A stretch of DNA of 63,276 nucleotides from Chitinophagales bacterium (GCA_020628375.1 JAHDFD010000024.1:1-63276), one strand, 5' to 3'. Shown: positions 16,723-27,629, numbered from the stretch's first letter. Translations and numbers: made by a program. The notes: generated by a model not told the origin, from the sequence alone.

Positions 16723-17994
16723 ATGGCATCAAAGAGAGTGGTAATTACCGGGCTTGGCGCAGTAACTCCGATTGGAAATAATATTTCAGAATTCTGGGAT
16801 GGTATAAGTTCGGGAAAAAGTGGCGCAGGTGCCATAACGAAATTTGACGCAAGTTTATTTAAAACACAATTTGCCTGTGAAGTCAAAGATTTTGACCCTA
16901 AGGAATATTTAGATACTAAAGAAGTGAGAAGATTAGATCCTTTCTCACAATATGCATTGGTTGCTACTCAGGAAGCCATTTCAGATTCAAAACTTTTAGA
17001 ATTTGAAGATTTGGATAGAAATGAGGTAGGTGTGATCTGGAGTTCAGGTATTGGCGGGCAGCTCACTTTTCAAAGTGAAGTAAGTAAGTTTGCTGTTTCA
17101 AGAAATGAAAACCCTGAAGCCAGCCCACGTTATAGTCCTATGTTCATTCCAAAAATGATCCTGGATATTGCTGCTGGTCATATTTCTATTAAATATGGAT
17201 TCAAAGGTCCTAATTATGCAGTTGTTTCTGCTTGTGCTTCAAGTACAAACGGACTTATTGATGCTTTTAATTGTATTAAATTAGGCTATGCCGACGTAAT
17301 GATATCCGGTGGTAGTGAAGCCTCTATTACCGAATGTGCTATGGGTGGCTTTAATGCGCTGAAAGCCTTATCTACCAGAAACGACTCACCTGAAACGGCA
17401 TCACGTCCTTTTGATGCAGAACGTGATGGTTTTGTTATGGGTGAAGGTGCCGGAGCTTTGGTACTTGAAAGTCTTGAACATGCTCAAGCCCGCGGAGCAA
17501 AAATATATGCCGAACTTGTTGGTATAGGCATGAGTGCCGATGCGCACCATATAACTGCACCACACCCTGAAGGAGAAGGTGCCACATTAGTAATGAATCG
17601 AGCCTTAAAAAATGCTTCGATCAGCGCCGAAGATATCGATTATGTAAATGTACATGGTACTTCTACCCCACTCGGCGATATTGCAGAAATAAAAGCAATT
17701 GAAAAGGTATTTAAAGATCACGCTTATCAATTAAACATTAGTTCTAGCAAATCGATGACCGGACACTTATTGGGTGCTGCGGGTGCAGTTGAAAGTATCG
17801 CTTGTATTTTAGCAATACAGCATCAAACAGTTCCTCCAACGATCAATCATGAGAACTTCGATGAAGATATAGATCAGCGTTTGAACTTAACTTTAAATAA
17901 AGCTGAAAAAAGAACCATTAATTATGCCCTGAGTAATACTTTCGGTTTTGGCGGGCACAATGCTTCTGTTATTTTCAAGAAATTTGAAGGATAG
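16723..17994 (+). CDS. fabF: 3-oxoacyl-[ACP] synthase II
   Basis: 423 residues from the ATG at 16723 (MASKRVVITGLGAVTPIGN); the in-frame TTG at 16714 is less likely. It condenses malonyl-ACP with acyl-ACP in fatty acid elongation. The catalytic cysteine is Cys171 (VSACASSTNG), and the two active-site histidines lie in VNVHGTSTPLGD and KSMTGHLLGAAGAVE. It ends with the usual NTFGFGGHNASVIFKK. It sits downstream of acpP as in most Bacteroidota, but no rnc follows; the next gene is convergent, 15 bp away. Confidence 0.98.
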   Translation: MASKRVVITGLGAVTPIGNNISEFWDGISSGKSGAGAITKFDASLFKTQFACEVKDFDPKEYLDTKEVRRLDPFSQYALVATQEAISDSKLLEFEDLDRNEVGVIWSSGIGGQLTFQSEVSKFAVSRNENPEASPRYSPMFIPKMILDIAAGHISIKYGFKGPNYAVVSACASSTNGLIDAFNCIKLGYADVMISGGSEASITECAMGGFNALKALSTRNDSPETASRPFDAERDGFVMGEGAGALVLESLEHAQARGAKIYAELVGIGMSADAHHITAPHPEGEGATLVMNRALKNASISAEDIDYVNVHGTSTPLGDIAEIKAIEKVFKDHAYQLNISSSKSMTGHLLGAAGAVESIACILAIQHQTVPPTINHENFDEDIDQRLNLTLNKAEKRTINYALSNTFGFGGHNASVIFKKFEG

Positions 17995-18009
17995 TTTTTC
18001 CGCTTTATA

Positions 18010-20769
18010 TCAATACTGAATTTCTAAAGCACCAACTTTAGAGCGATTTAATTCCCAGAAGTTATAGTCTAAGTTGTTGACAATGCCGTTACCATCTACA
18101 TCGTAATGTAAATACTGGTTAATGGCAGCGTTATTGGTAATCCAGGCATTGAAATCAAGGTTATTGATAATACCATTATTATCGAAATCACCTGCATACA
18201 TTACAAAGGTATTTAGTTCGCTTTTCACTTGTTCCAATCCAACAACAAGTGAATCTGTCAATGTAAAATCGAATAAACCATTTCCATAAGCTTCATTTGA
18301 CATTACCGCTAAATGTCCTTTCTGATGTAATGAAAAATAGTTATTGGGATTATTAAGCTCAATACCCAAGGCGCCTGTTTCATCGACTAATAAACCATGA
18401 ATATTAATGAAGCCTGCTTTATACTCCAATACATTTCCATTAATATCTCGGCAGGCTAATAGTATCCAATCCACTACATCATCGGGAATTTGACTCACAG
18501 ATTCAGCACCGTTATAATTCCAGGGAGCAATATTGAAAGGCTGTTGAAGGGGAATTAAATTAAATCCGTTTGAAGCCAATGTATGTGGTTCAGTAATAAC
18601 ACCATTATGATAAGCTTCTAAAAATACTTTAGCATATACTCTATTCGTCGAAGCACTATTACCTTCATAAATCCAGAAAACCAGTTCATCGTCTTCATTA
18701 TTAAGTTCATAAAAATTATCCGGTTCAGAATCAAAATCGCAACTATCGCTAGCTTTTAACTCAGCTATTATTGAGGTGGCTGAATTAAAATTACTTTCAA
18801 CAAGCACCTCAATGAACAATTGCTCATCCTGAGCAGCTTCGATGCTATCTACAACCCAAATATTTAAAGAATCAATATAGTTTCCTGAAGTTGTATATGT
18901 ACTTATAATTGAAAGATCATCTTCATAAGTTAATTCAACAGACACATTCTCTGCCCTGTAATAAAGGTTGTTCAAATTGAGTGTAAGCAATACAGTATCC
19001 CCAACTTCAGCAAATCGATAAATACTATCAGCTGTTAGTGAATGATCCGTAACTGGAGCAAAAAAACAATCATTCTGGTAAGGTGGTCCGAATATCTCAG
19101 CAGAATCAAAATCATCTTCTCCCCAACTATGATTATTAGGTGTTGAATCTCTATCGATCTCATTGGCTGCAATTACCTCAGCAAATATCTCTGTAAAGTA
19201 ACCAATTCCATCCGGAAAATCATATACCATAAAAAACTCTAAATAGAGATAACTATTTGCTGCGAGCGTATCAATACTCCAAATATTCGAATTTGTATCA
19301 TAAATTCCTGCATCTGGTGTAAAACTAAAAGGTAAATTTAAGTTAGAAAACAGTAAACCTACTTCTATTCCTGTAGCAGTATAATCACTTTCATTCTTTA
19401 AAAAAACAAAACACCGTACTGTATCTCCCAAATTTGGATAAGGAGAATTAATAGAAATATTTAATTCTAAATCTATGGGTTCATCGTAAATAGAAAAGTA
19501 AGTAAAATCTTCATCTAATTCACTCTGATCTCCATCATCATTTCCCGGAGTAGAATCGGTAATACAGGTTGATGTTGATTTAACCTGAGCAGTAACTTTA
19601 AAAGTATTTTCTATACTGGAATTAACAATTGTATTAATGATCATAACATTTGTTTCATTTATATTCATAGTGCCAATATCCCACAATCCGGATTGTGCAT
19701 CATAGTTATAAGCAGCAGGACTTACATCAACAAAAGTTAACTCACTAGGCAATTGACATTCTACTATTAAATTCTCTGTAATCCCTTGATAATTCTTTAC
19801 AGTTAACTCAAAACTAATTGTATCACCTTGTGAAAAAGTATCAAAATAATGTTGCTGTTCAAGGCAAAGTCTAAGTGAGGCATTATTCGTGCAATTAATA
19901 TTGAAAAATAACTGCACTTCATCTAACTCACTCTGATCCCCATCATCATTCCCCGGGCTTGCGTTAGGATAACAAGTTAAGGATTCTTTGACCTGTGCAG
20001 AAACTTTAATAAAATCTTCAATATCAGAATTTAAAACAGCCTTTATTTCCAGTTTTCTATTGGAAGAATTCAGCCCATAAACATACCATATTCCAGTGAT
20101 AGGATCGTAATTAGAAGTATTAGCCGGAACGTTTGCACTAACAAAAGTTAACTCACCAGGAAGCAAACACTCAATAGCCATATTGCTTACAACTCCCCAA
20201 GCAGAAATAAATATAGAAATAGTAGCCGTATCACCTAAAACTAAATTTTTATTTGTCGTATTCATTTGAAGCTTAATACCAGTTAGTCCTCCACATTCTA
20301 AAGTAAAATCTACATTATCTTCATCGTCTTCACTCTGATTCCCATCGTCATTATCAGGAAATGAATCGATATCGACTTCATCGGCATTAACTATTTCAGC
20401 AACTAATTCACCACTGTAACTACTTACTTGATTGGCAGCAACAAAAATTTTCAGATTTGCAGTATTACCAGAAGCTAAGTTACCAATGGTCCATATTCCA
20501 TTAGTTTCATCATAACTACCCTGAGAAGCAATAAAACTATAAAAGGTGAATTCAGAAGGAATTACAAAAGCTGCTTGAACACCATTAGCGGCATCAAAAC
20601 CCAGTTCATTATTTACATTGATCTCAAAGGTTGCAACTCCACCAGCATCACTATTATTGTAAGCATCTAAAGAAAGAGATAAGTCTATTATTTGCGCATT
20701 TGTACTGAATAAATTCAGTAAACAAAATAAACACAAGCTTAATAAATTGATATGGTTTTTCATTTTCAA
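18010..20769 (-). CDS. Secreted DUF11-type repeat adhesin (5 repeats) with dockerin-like C-terminal module
   Basis: 919 residues with a signal peptide (1-25, ends FSTNAQ). Five tandem beta-sandwich repeats of about 125-140 residues of DUF11 type span about 26-705. Repeats open with IDL(S/E)L or a related strand and GDT(V/I), contain GxYDxxxGxWxIG, and most end in an acidic calcium-binding-like linker such as NDDGDQSELDE. Residues ~711-919 are the shared module with two EF-hand-like loops (DFDNNGIINNLD, DVDGNGIVNNLD) and tail RSKVGALEIQY. Last gene of a three-gene operon, 36 bp after its paralogue. Probably a surface adhesin or stalk; no catalytic motif seen. Confidence 0.88.
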   Translation of the reverse strand: MKMKNHINLLSLCLFCLLNLFSTNAQIIDLSLSLDAYNNSDAGGVATFEINVNNELGFDAANGVQAAFVIPSEFTFYSFIASQGSYDETNGIWTIGNLASGNTANLKIFVAANQVSSYSGELVAEIVNADEVDIDSFPDNDDGNQSEDDEDNVDFTLECGGLTGIKLQMNTTNKNLVLGDTATISIFISAWGVVSNMAIECLLPGELTFVSANVPANTSNYDPITGIWYVYGLNSSNRKLEIKAVLNSDIEDFIKVSAQVKESLTCYPNASPGNDDGDQSELDEVQLFFNINCTNNASLRLCLEQQHYFDTFSQGDTISFELTVKNYQGITENLIVECQLPSELTFVDVSPAAYNYDAQSGLWDIGTMNINETNVMIINTIVNSSIENTFKVTAQVKSTSTCITDSTPGNDDGDQSELDEDFTYFSIYDEPIDLELNISINSPYPNLGDTVRCFVFLKNESDYTATGIEVGLLFSNLNLPFSFTPDAGIYDTNSNIWSIDTLAANSYLYLEFFMVYDFPDGIGYFTEIFAEVIAANEIDRDSTPNNHSWGEDDFDSAEIFGPPYQNDCFFAPVTDHSLTADSIYRFAEVGDTVLLTLNLNNLYYRAENVSVELTYEDDLSIISTYTTSGNYIDSLNIWVVDSIEAAQDEQLFIEVLVESNFNSATSIIAELKASDSCDFDSEPDNFYELNNEDDELVFWIYEGNSASTNRVYAKVFLEAYHNGVITEPHTLASNGFNLIPLQQPFNIAPWNYNGAESVSQIPDDVVDWILLACRDINGNVLEYKAGFINIHGLLVDETGALGIELNNPNNYFSLHQKGHLAVMSNEAYGNGLFDFTLTDSLVVGLEQVKSELNTFVMYAGDFDNNGIINNLDFNAWITNNAAINQYLHYDVDGNGIVNNLDYNFWELNRSKVGALEIQY

Positions 20770-20805
20770 GGGTAAAGAGGTTTATTAAAATTAGAAATTG
20801 AGCGT

Positions 20806-23800
20806 TTAATACTGAATTTCCAAGGCACCGACTTTAGAGCGATTCAGTTCCCAGAAATTATAGTCTAAGTTATTGATAATACCATTGCCATCGGCATCGA
20901 AATGCAGGTATTGATTTACGGCTGCTGAATTATTTTCCCAGGCATTGAAATCTAGGTTATTGATAATGCCATTATTATCATAATCACCTGCGTACATCAC
21001 AAAGGCATTATTATTACTTTTTAATTGTTCAAGTCCATAAGCTGAAAAAACAAAACTAGTAAAGTCAAATAAGCTGTTTTCATAGGCCTTATTGGACATT
21101 ACTGCTAAATGTCCTTTATGGTGTAATGAGAAATGGTTGTAAGGATTCGATACCGCTAGTCCATATTCACCATTTTCATCTATCAGATAACCATTTACAT
21201 CTACAAAACCTGCTTTGTATTCTAATACATTTCCATTGGCATCCCGACAAGCGAGTAAAATCCAATCAACTGCATTAACAGGCACTTGAGTTACAGCTTC
21301 TGTTCCACTGTAATTCCAGGGAGCAGTATTGAAGGGTTGGTTTAATGGTATTAAATTAAATCCCGTTGATGAAATTTCTTGAGCTCCAGTTATTCCTTTA
21401 TGATAGCCTTCTAAAAATACTCGAGTATAAATACGATTATTTTCATAATTTTCGTGAATCAATAATTCAGAATAATGTTGGTTAATTGTATTATTAAGAT
21501 AGCTTTCTGGATAAGTATAAATATCGCAAACACCTCCACTAATTAGTTGTGCTGAAATATTGGCTGTACCGCTATAATTACTATTGATTACAGCTTCAAT
21601 CGTCAGCGTTTCAAATTGGTTGCTTGCTAACGAATCTATTTGCCAAACGGCTAATGAATCTGTATAAATGCCATTAGTTGAACTTATATTTATTATATCA
21701 ATTTGATTTGTTGTATTTAGATTAATGGCTATATTGTCAAAATATTCAGCAAAAGATAAGCCGTTTGAATTATTGTTTATTGAGATATCAAAAGCAATTG
21801 TATCTCCAATTTCTGCCATAATTTCATTGGTATTAATGTCTAAATGTAATAAAAAATTTTCGCACATTTCATATGTAAGGGGAAACATAAAAACTTGATC
21901 ATCTTCTCCATTCATAATTTCATTTCCTGGTATTGAATCTATATCATTTTCATTTGCAGATTGTACTGAAGAACTCAAAAGGAAATAAGCAAAATTATTA
22001 TTTGGATCATTATTTACATAAGTATATGTAACTGTTGCAGTTTCATTTACCGCCAAATTAGATATGTTCCATATTTCAGAAGTAGCATCTAAACTTCCTT
22101 TATTTACTAGTGCTTCAATAAATTCTACTGTTTCAGTTAATTCAGTTAAAACTTGAATATCACTTGCTGAATTAGGGCCTTTATTTATAAGTTCTACAGT
22201 ATATTCAATGGTATCTCCTAAGTAAAACCAATTGCTATTTATACTTTGAGTAAGTTCTAAGTCAATATAGTAATTTGTTATATCAATAGTCACACTGTCC
22301 TCATCATCTTCGCTTTGATCTCCATCGTCATTATTGGGTGTAGAATCAGGATCTTTTGTATCAGAATTAGAAACTTCAGCAATATGCTTTACAAGAGTTG
22401 AAAAAGATGAATTTGCAATTAACTGAATATCTAATGATTCTATTTGTCCAACCCACAATGTTCCAATTGTCCAATGTCCAGTATTTATATCAAAAAATCC
22501 TTGTGATGGAATATTATTTATAAAACTGAACTCATTGGGCATGTAGTACCCAACTACTACATCATAAGCATAATCTGGTCCATTGTTCTCAATTTCGATG
22601 GTAAGGTTAAGCGTATCCCCCACAGCTACTGTCGAACTATTAGCAGAAATTAAGATTTCTAAATCGCTAAGTTCTTCACAACTACATTGAAAAGATAAGC
22701 TATCCTCATCATCTTCATTTTGGTCTCCATCATCATTATTGGGTGAAGAATCTATATCGGTTTCATTGACTGATAATATCTGGGAAATTAAACCTAGAAA
22801 TCCATCAGATTGAATAACATAAGTGATGACAATCTGAGCGGTTTCGTTTGGTGCTAAATTTCCAACAAGCCATAAATTTGTTGTACTATTAAAGGTCCCT
22901 TGTGAAGGTATATCATTTATAAAACTTATTGTTGAACTAGATGGATAAACTACCGTGATAATATCTGTTGCTTCTATTGTTCCTGAATTGGTAATTTCAA
23001 TTGTAAAGTTGACTACATCTCCTATTTGAGCTATTTGCGAATCAGATGTAACACTTAATTCAAGGTCAATATATTCCGGAGCGAAATTATAAATAGCCGC
23101 CTCATCATCTTCACTTTGATCTCCGTCATCATTATTCGGTACAGAGTCAATATCTCCTTCATTAGCATTAATAACTTCAGCAAACAAGTTTGTAGGTGTT
23201 GTACTACTGAAAGTAGCATATACTACGAGTTGTTCAGCATCTCCGGCAATAATATTTCCTATATTCCAAATACCCGAAACAGCATCGTAAATTCCTGCCG
23301 ATTCACTGGCAGCAACAAATTGATATTGACCAGGTAATATAAATTCGACTTCTACTCCCGAAGCATCATCACCACCTAAACTTTCTATATCAACTGTAAA
23401 AATTAACTGACCATTTTGTATGGAATCCAGCGATGTACTTAAATCCAATTCCAGATCAATTTGCTGTCCACCACCAAGATCAAAAATCATTGTTGTGTCT
23501 TCATCATCTTCACTTTGATCACCATCATCGTTATTTGGTTGCGAATCAATATCTGTTTCATTATGATTACTAATTTGTGCAAACAATTTACAAGTTCCTA
23601 ACTGAGTAGGTGAAAGTGTTAAGTTAAGGGATATAATTTCATTTGGTGCTATTGATCCAACAATCCATTCTCCTTGTGATACATCATAAGTACCTTGTTC
23701 TGCGTTAGCTGAAATAAAATTCATACAGCTTGAAGGAATCAATGCTTCAACCGCTACATCAGTTGCAGTAAGCGGTCCCCAATTACGAATATCTATTTCA

Positions 23801-23955
23801 AATTCAACAGGATCGCCAAGGTTTACAACCCCAACCGTACTGGTAGTATATATAAGCTCTAAATCGATAATTAGTGCATTTGCAATAAATGGGCTTAAAT
23901 TAAAAAAACAAAAAAGTAAAAGGCATTTTTGAATCAAGTAACAAATATTTTTCAT
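20806..23955 (-). CDS. Secreted DUF11-type repeat adhesin (6 repeats) with dockerin-like C-terminal module
   Basis: 1049 residues with a signal peptide (about 1-27). Six DUF11-like repeats follow; four of them end in the acidic linker DDGDQ(S/N)EDDE. The C-terminal module starts at about residue 840 (RIYTRVFLEGYHKG) and has both EF-hand-like loops intact (DYDNNGIINNLD, DADGNGIINNLD) and the tail RSKVGALEIQY. The last ~230 bp of the gene (20813-21042) match the upstream paralogue almost base for base, unlike the repeat regions, suggesting recent duplication or gene conversion of the module. Middle gene of the three-gene operon. Confidence 0.88.
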   Translation of the reverse strand: MKNICYLIQKCLLLFCFFNLSPFIANALIIDLELIYTTSTVGVVNLGDPVEFEIDIRNWGPLTATDVAVEALIPSSCMNFISANAEQGTYDVSQGEWIVGSIAPNEIISLNLTLSPTQLGTCKLFAQISNHNETDIDSQPNNDDGDQSEDDEDTTMIFDLGGGQQIDLELDLSTSLDSIQNGQLIFTVDIESLGGDDASGVEVEFILPGQYQFVAASESAGIYDAVSGIWNIGNIIAGDAEQLVVYATFSSTTPTNLFAEVINANEGDIDSVPNNDDGDQSEDDEAAIYNFAPEYIDLELSVTSDSQIAQIGDVVNFTIEITNSGTIEATDIITVVYPSSSTISFINDIPSQGTFNSTTNLWLVGNLAPNETAQIVITYVIQSDGFLGLISQILSVNETDIDSSPNNDDGDQNEDDEDSLSFQCSCEELSDLEILISANSSTVAVGDTLNLTIEIENNGPDYAYDVVVGYYMPNEFSFINNIPSQGFFDINTGHWTIGTLWVGQIESLDIQLIANSSFSTLVKHIAEVSNSDTKDPDSTPNNDDGDQSEDDEDSVTIDITNYYIDLELTQSINSNWFYLGDTIEYTVELINKGPNSASDIQVLTELTETVEFIEALVNKGSLDATSEIWNISNLAVNETATVTYTYVNNDPNNNFAYFLLSSSVQSANENDIDSIPGNEIMNGEDDQVFMFPLTYEMCENFLLHLDINTNEIMAEIGDTIAFDISINNNSNGLSFAEYFDNIAINLNTTNQIDIINISSTNGIYTDSLAVWQIDSLASNQFETLTIEAVINSNYSGTANISAQLISGGVCDIYTYPESYLNNTINQHYSELLIHENYENNRIYTRVFLEGYHKGITGAQEISSTGFNLIPLNQPFNTAPWNYSGTEAVTQVPVNAVDWILLACRDANGNVLEYKAGFVDVNGYLIDENGEYGLAVSNPYNHFSLHHKGHLAVMSNKAYENSLFDFTSFVFSAYGLEQLKSNNNAFVMYAGDYDNNGIINNLDFNAWENNSAAVNQYLHFDADGNGIINNLDYNFWELNRSKVGALEIQY

Positions 23956-23990
23956 AATTCGGAGGTTAAAGAGGTGAAAAAATTGGTGTA

Positions 23991-26900
23991 CTAATATTGA
24001 ATTTCCAAGGCACCGACTTTAGAGCGATTCAGTTCCCAGAAATTATAGTCCAAGTTATTGATAATACCATTGCCATCGGCATCGAAATGCAGGTATTGAT
24101 TTACGGCTGCTGAATTATTTTCCCAGGCATTGAAATCGAGGTTATTGATAATGCCATTATTATCGTAATCGCCTGCGTACATTACAAAAGCATTATTATT
24201 ACTTTTTAATTGTTCAAGTCCATAAGCAGATGTATCTGAATTGGTAAAGTCATATACATTACCTAAAAACTGTTCATTTGACATGACTGCTAAATGTCCT
24301 TTATGGTGTAATGAAAAATGATTATATGGGTAACTTACTGCTATGCCTAATTGCCCTAATAAGTCAACAATAAAACCATCTTCATCAATAAAGCCTGCTT
24401 TATATTCAATAATATTACCATCAACATCTCTACAAGCTAATAGTATCCAATCTACAACTCCTGCTGGTATTTGACTAACTGATTCTGTTCCATTGTAGAA
24501 CCAGGGAGCCATATTGAAAGGCTGACTAAGTGGTATTAAGTTATAACCAGAATTTGAAATTTGTTGTACCTGACCACTTATTGCATGATAACCTTCTAGA
24601 AAAACTCTAGAAAAAATCTTACTCGAATTACTACTATTATTAACTGTAATCCATACATTGTCCTCATCATCTTCACTTTGGTCGCCATCATCATTTCCAA
24701 CCCATGAATCAATATCATGATAAGCGCTGGAACCACTTATCTGAGCAATATGTTTTACTGGTGAAAGTGCTGTACTAACAGCCATTAATTCAAAGCTAAT
24801 TAACTCTGAACTATTCGCATCTAAAAAATCTATGATCCAAAAATTATTATTATAACTTGCATTTGTAATATTTGAAGATGTATTTAGAATAATAAATTCC
24901 TGAGGTGGGACATATTCAACACGAATATTGGTATCGTAAAAGTTACTCTTATTGTCAACTTGTATATCAATAGTGAATGTTTCTCCAACTTCTACATTAG
25001 TGGCAGAAGCTGACATAGATAATTCCAAATCACCTGTTGGTTGTGTACAATTACAGAAGTGTCTTCCATATAGGGTTTTTCCGATTTCATCATCTTCATT
25101 GACAGCATTGGATATATAATTATCAGGTGTGGAATCTAAATCCTGTTCATTTACTTTTACAACTTCTGCAACGATAGATTTCTGTAGTGAAGAAATTCCA
25201 ATAAACTCATACTCGAGCATAAGTTCTAAAGTATCATAAGGCGCTATACTTCCTACATTCCAAATTTTAGTGTTTGAATCGTAAGTACCACTATTTGTTG
25301 ATTGTGATAAAAAATTATAAAATTGAACAGTATATAAACTTACTTCATCATTTACATATACTTCTACACCATTCGCCTGATTAGGGCTTTCATTGATCAA
25401 CTTTAAGGTATATACAGAAGAATCTGTGGTGTATATGGTTGAAGGACTAAAAGAAGCACCTAAAGATAGGTCTACATAATCGCTATCAATAGCTATAACC
25501 ACTGCATCTTCATCATCTTCACTCTGGTCTCCATCATCATTGTTTGGTGTTGAATCATAATCATTCACACTTGAGCTGATTACTTCGGCACTAATATTTG
25601 CAAGCCCAGAATAATTAGTTGCCGAAATCAAAACTTCGAGCGTTTTGTATGGATAGCCAATTTCCACCCATCCTACATTCCAAATATTTGTTGACATATC
25701 AAAAGCTGGGGAATAAGGACCTACTGATATAACTTCAAAACCGTTCGGTAAATTTAAAGCAACTTGTACACCATCTGTAGCATCGAAAGGTCCATTCTGA
25801 TCAACCCATACATCTATAGTCAATTCAAAAAGCTCTCCGTTTGTTCCAAAATATTTGTCAACATCCATACTCAATTCTAAATCTGCTTGAGGTTCACCAC
25901 AGTTATAACACTGACTATAAACCGCCCAAAAGCTTTCATCATCCTCGCTATGATCACCATCGTCATTATTTGGTGTTGAATCAACATCTATTTCATTTGC
26001 TAACATAACCTGTGATTCGAACACATATACATCACTAAAACTATCCTGATTCAGATTCTGAAAAGTCAATTCTATACCAACTATATCATTAGCTGCAATA
26101 TTACCAACATCCCAAATATTTAAGTTCTGATCATAAGCGCCAATTTCTGGCAAAGCGTTTACAAACTGCATATTATCTGGAATTATGTTGTGAACTTTAA
26201 CTCCACTCGCATCATTTATACTATTATTAATTATTGTTACAAAAATTGTAAGATCCATTCCATTATAAATAAAATTACTGGTAGCGACCATATTAAGTTC
26301 AAGATCAATAAATCCACTCAACTTATATATCTCAACTGATTGAAGATCATCTTCGTTCGGCTCATTATTATTTGGAGAAGAATCTATATCAGATTCATTT
26401 GCTGAAACAACTTCAACTAAAAAATTATCAATATTGGAAATAGGGCTAGCCTCTGTTAATATCAGGCTTAACTCCATATTCACCGTATCATTGGCTGAAA
26501 TATTACCTATATTCCAGATTCCTGTATTCACATCAAAGCTACCTGTATTCGTATTTATATCTACATAGTCAAAATCAGATAATATAGGATGAATCACCTG
26601 AATACCACTCGCTGAATTCTGACTATCATTAAATAATTCAATAGTAAAATTCAAGGTATCCCCAACCTGTTCTGCAAATATGTTATCGTGTAGTAAATTA
26701 AGTTCCAGATCAATAGCTGCATCTATCAAATTTACTTTTTCCAAAGCTTCATCATCTTCACTCTGATCACCATCATCATTATTTTCCGATGAATCCGGAT
26801 CACAAAGATCATTATAGTCTGTAATCTGTCCAAAGAAAGACAACTCAGTTACGGTAGTATTTTCAACGAGTAATTCATACGATAAAGTATCACTTGTTCC

Positions 26901-27629
26901 TGCTGCAATCGGAGGAATATCCCATCTATTAGTGAAGTACGTTACCCCATCTGTTGCGTTAAAACTCAGAATTGATGTATATGATGATAAATTGTAATTC
27001 ATCCTCACATCATAACTTGAATTCGGACCATCATTTGTTAGAATATAAGTAACACTTATGGTATCTCCTGGCGAAGCATTTACATCAGATAAATCTATCT
27101 GAAGGCTTAGATCTCCATGCTTACATAAATGCTGAATAGTCGTCATTACTTCATCGTCCTCATTGTTGACAGCAAAGCCATTTACATTATCAGGGTTAGA
27201 GTCAACATCAACCTCGCCTGCATTGGAAACGTGTGCAAGAAACCTACAGTTACCTGAATTAGTCTGAAGTACTTCCAAATCAAAATAGGCAGTTTCAAAA
27301 GGATTTAAGGTTCCTACCAACCAATAATAATTCGCGATATCTGAACCTTGAGAATGAGCACACGAAATATATTGAAGACAATTATCACTATAATATTTTA
27401 TCCAGATACCAGTTGCTGGTACATTACTATTATTGAATACACTTACTGTTATAGTAATGGTAGAATCTGGAGAACTAATTAGGTGTTGATTATCAGTTAT
27501 ACTTAACTCTAAGTCAACTAAGGTGTCACTAACAGCAGTAAAATTGAGTGTTGAGTTTGCTACTATTTTTTCTGTTGGAATCAGGAAAAAAAATAGCAGA
27601 AACGTGATTGAGTAGATCAGTTTTTTCAT
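23991..27629 (-). CDS. Secreted DUF11-type repeat adhesin (7 repeats) with dockerin-like C-terminal module
   Basis: 1212 residues from the ATG at 27629 (MKKLIYSITFLLFF); an ORF start nine codons upstream would put MHCFLKSLN before a good signal peptide and is rejected. Seven DUF11-like repeats follow (opening for example VDLELSIT, GDLSLQID, IDLELNLL), most closed by the acidic linker DDGDQSEDDE. The C-terminal module starts near residue 1003 (KIFSRVFLEGYHA) and ends with two intact EF-hand-like loops and RSKVGALEIQY. It is the first and longest gene of the operon; the next starts 35 bp downstream. Predicted extracellular, elongated, calcium-stabilised. Confidence 0.88.
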   Translation of the reverse strand: MKKLIYSITFLLFFFLIPTEKIVANSTLNFTAVSDTLVDLELSITDNQHLISSPDSTITITVSVFNNSNVPATGIWIKYYSDNCLQYISCAHSQGSDIANYYWLVGTLNPFETAYFDLEVLQTNSGNCRFLAHVSNAGEVDVDSNPDNVNGFAVNNEDDEVMTTIQHLCKHGDLSLQIDLSDVNASPGDTISVTYILTNDGPNSSYDVRMNYNLSSYTSILSFNATDGVTYFTNRWDIPPIAAGTSDTLSYELLVENTTVTELSFFGQITDYNDLCDPDSSENNDDGDQSEDDEALEKVNLIDAAIDLELNLLHDNIFAEQVGDTLNFTIELFNDSQNSASGIQVIHPILSDFDYVDINTNTGSFDVNTGIWNIGNISANDTVNMELSLILTEASPISNIDNFLVEVVSANESDIDSSPNNNEPNEDDLQSVEIYKLSGFIDLELNMVATSNFIYNGMDLTIFVTIINNSINDASGVKVHNIIPDNMQFVNALPEIGAYDQNLNIWDVGNIAANDIVGIELTFQNLNQDSFSDVYVFESQVMLANEIDVDSTPNNDDGDHSEDDESFWAVYSQCYNCGEPQADLELSMDVDKYFGTNGELFELTIDVWVDQNGPFDATDGVQVALNLPNGFEVISVGPYSPAFDMSTNIWNVGWVEIGYPYKTLEVLISATNYSGLANISAEVISSSVNDYDSTPNNDDGDQSEDDEDAVVIAIDSDYVDLSLGASFSPSTIYTTDSSVYTLKLINESPNQANGVEVYVNDEVSLYTVQFYNFLSQSTNSGTYDSNTKIWNVGSIAPYDTLELMLEYEFIGISSLQKSIVAEVVKVNEQDLDSTPDNYISNAVNEDDEIGKTLYGRHFCNCTQPTGDLELSMSASATNVEVGETFTIDIQVDNKSNFYDTNIRVEYVPPQEFIILNTSSNITNASYNNNFWIIDFLDANSSELISFELMAVSTALSPVKHIAQISGSSAYHDIDSWVGNDDGDQSEDDEDNVWITVNNSSNSSKIFSRVFLEGYHAISGQVQQISNSGYNLIPLSQPFNMAPWFYNGTESVSQIPAGVVDWILLACRDVDGNIIEYKAGFIDEDGFIVDLLGQLGIAVSYPYNHFSLHHKGHLAVMSNEQFLGNVYDFTNSDTSAYGLEQLKSNNNAFVMYAGDYDNNGIINNLDFNAWENNSAAVNQYLHFDADGNGIINNLDYNFWELNRSKVGALEIQY

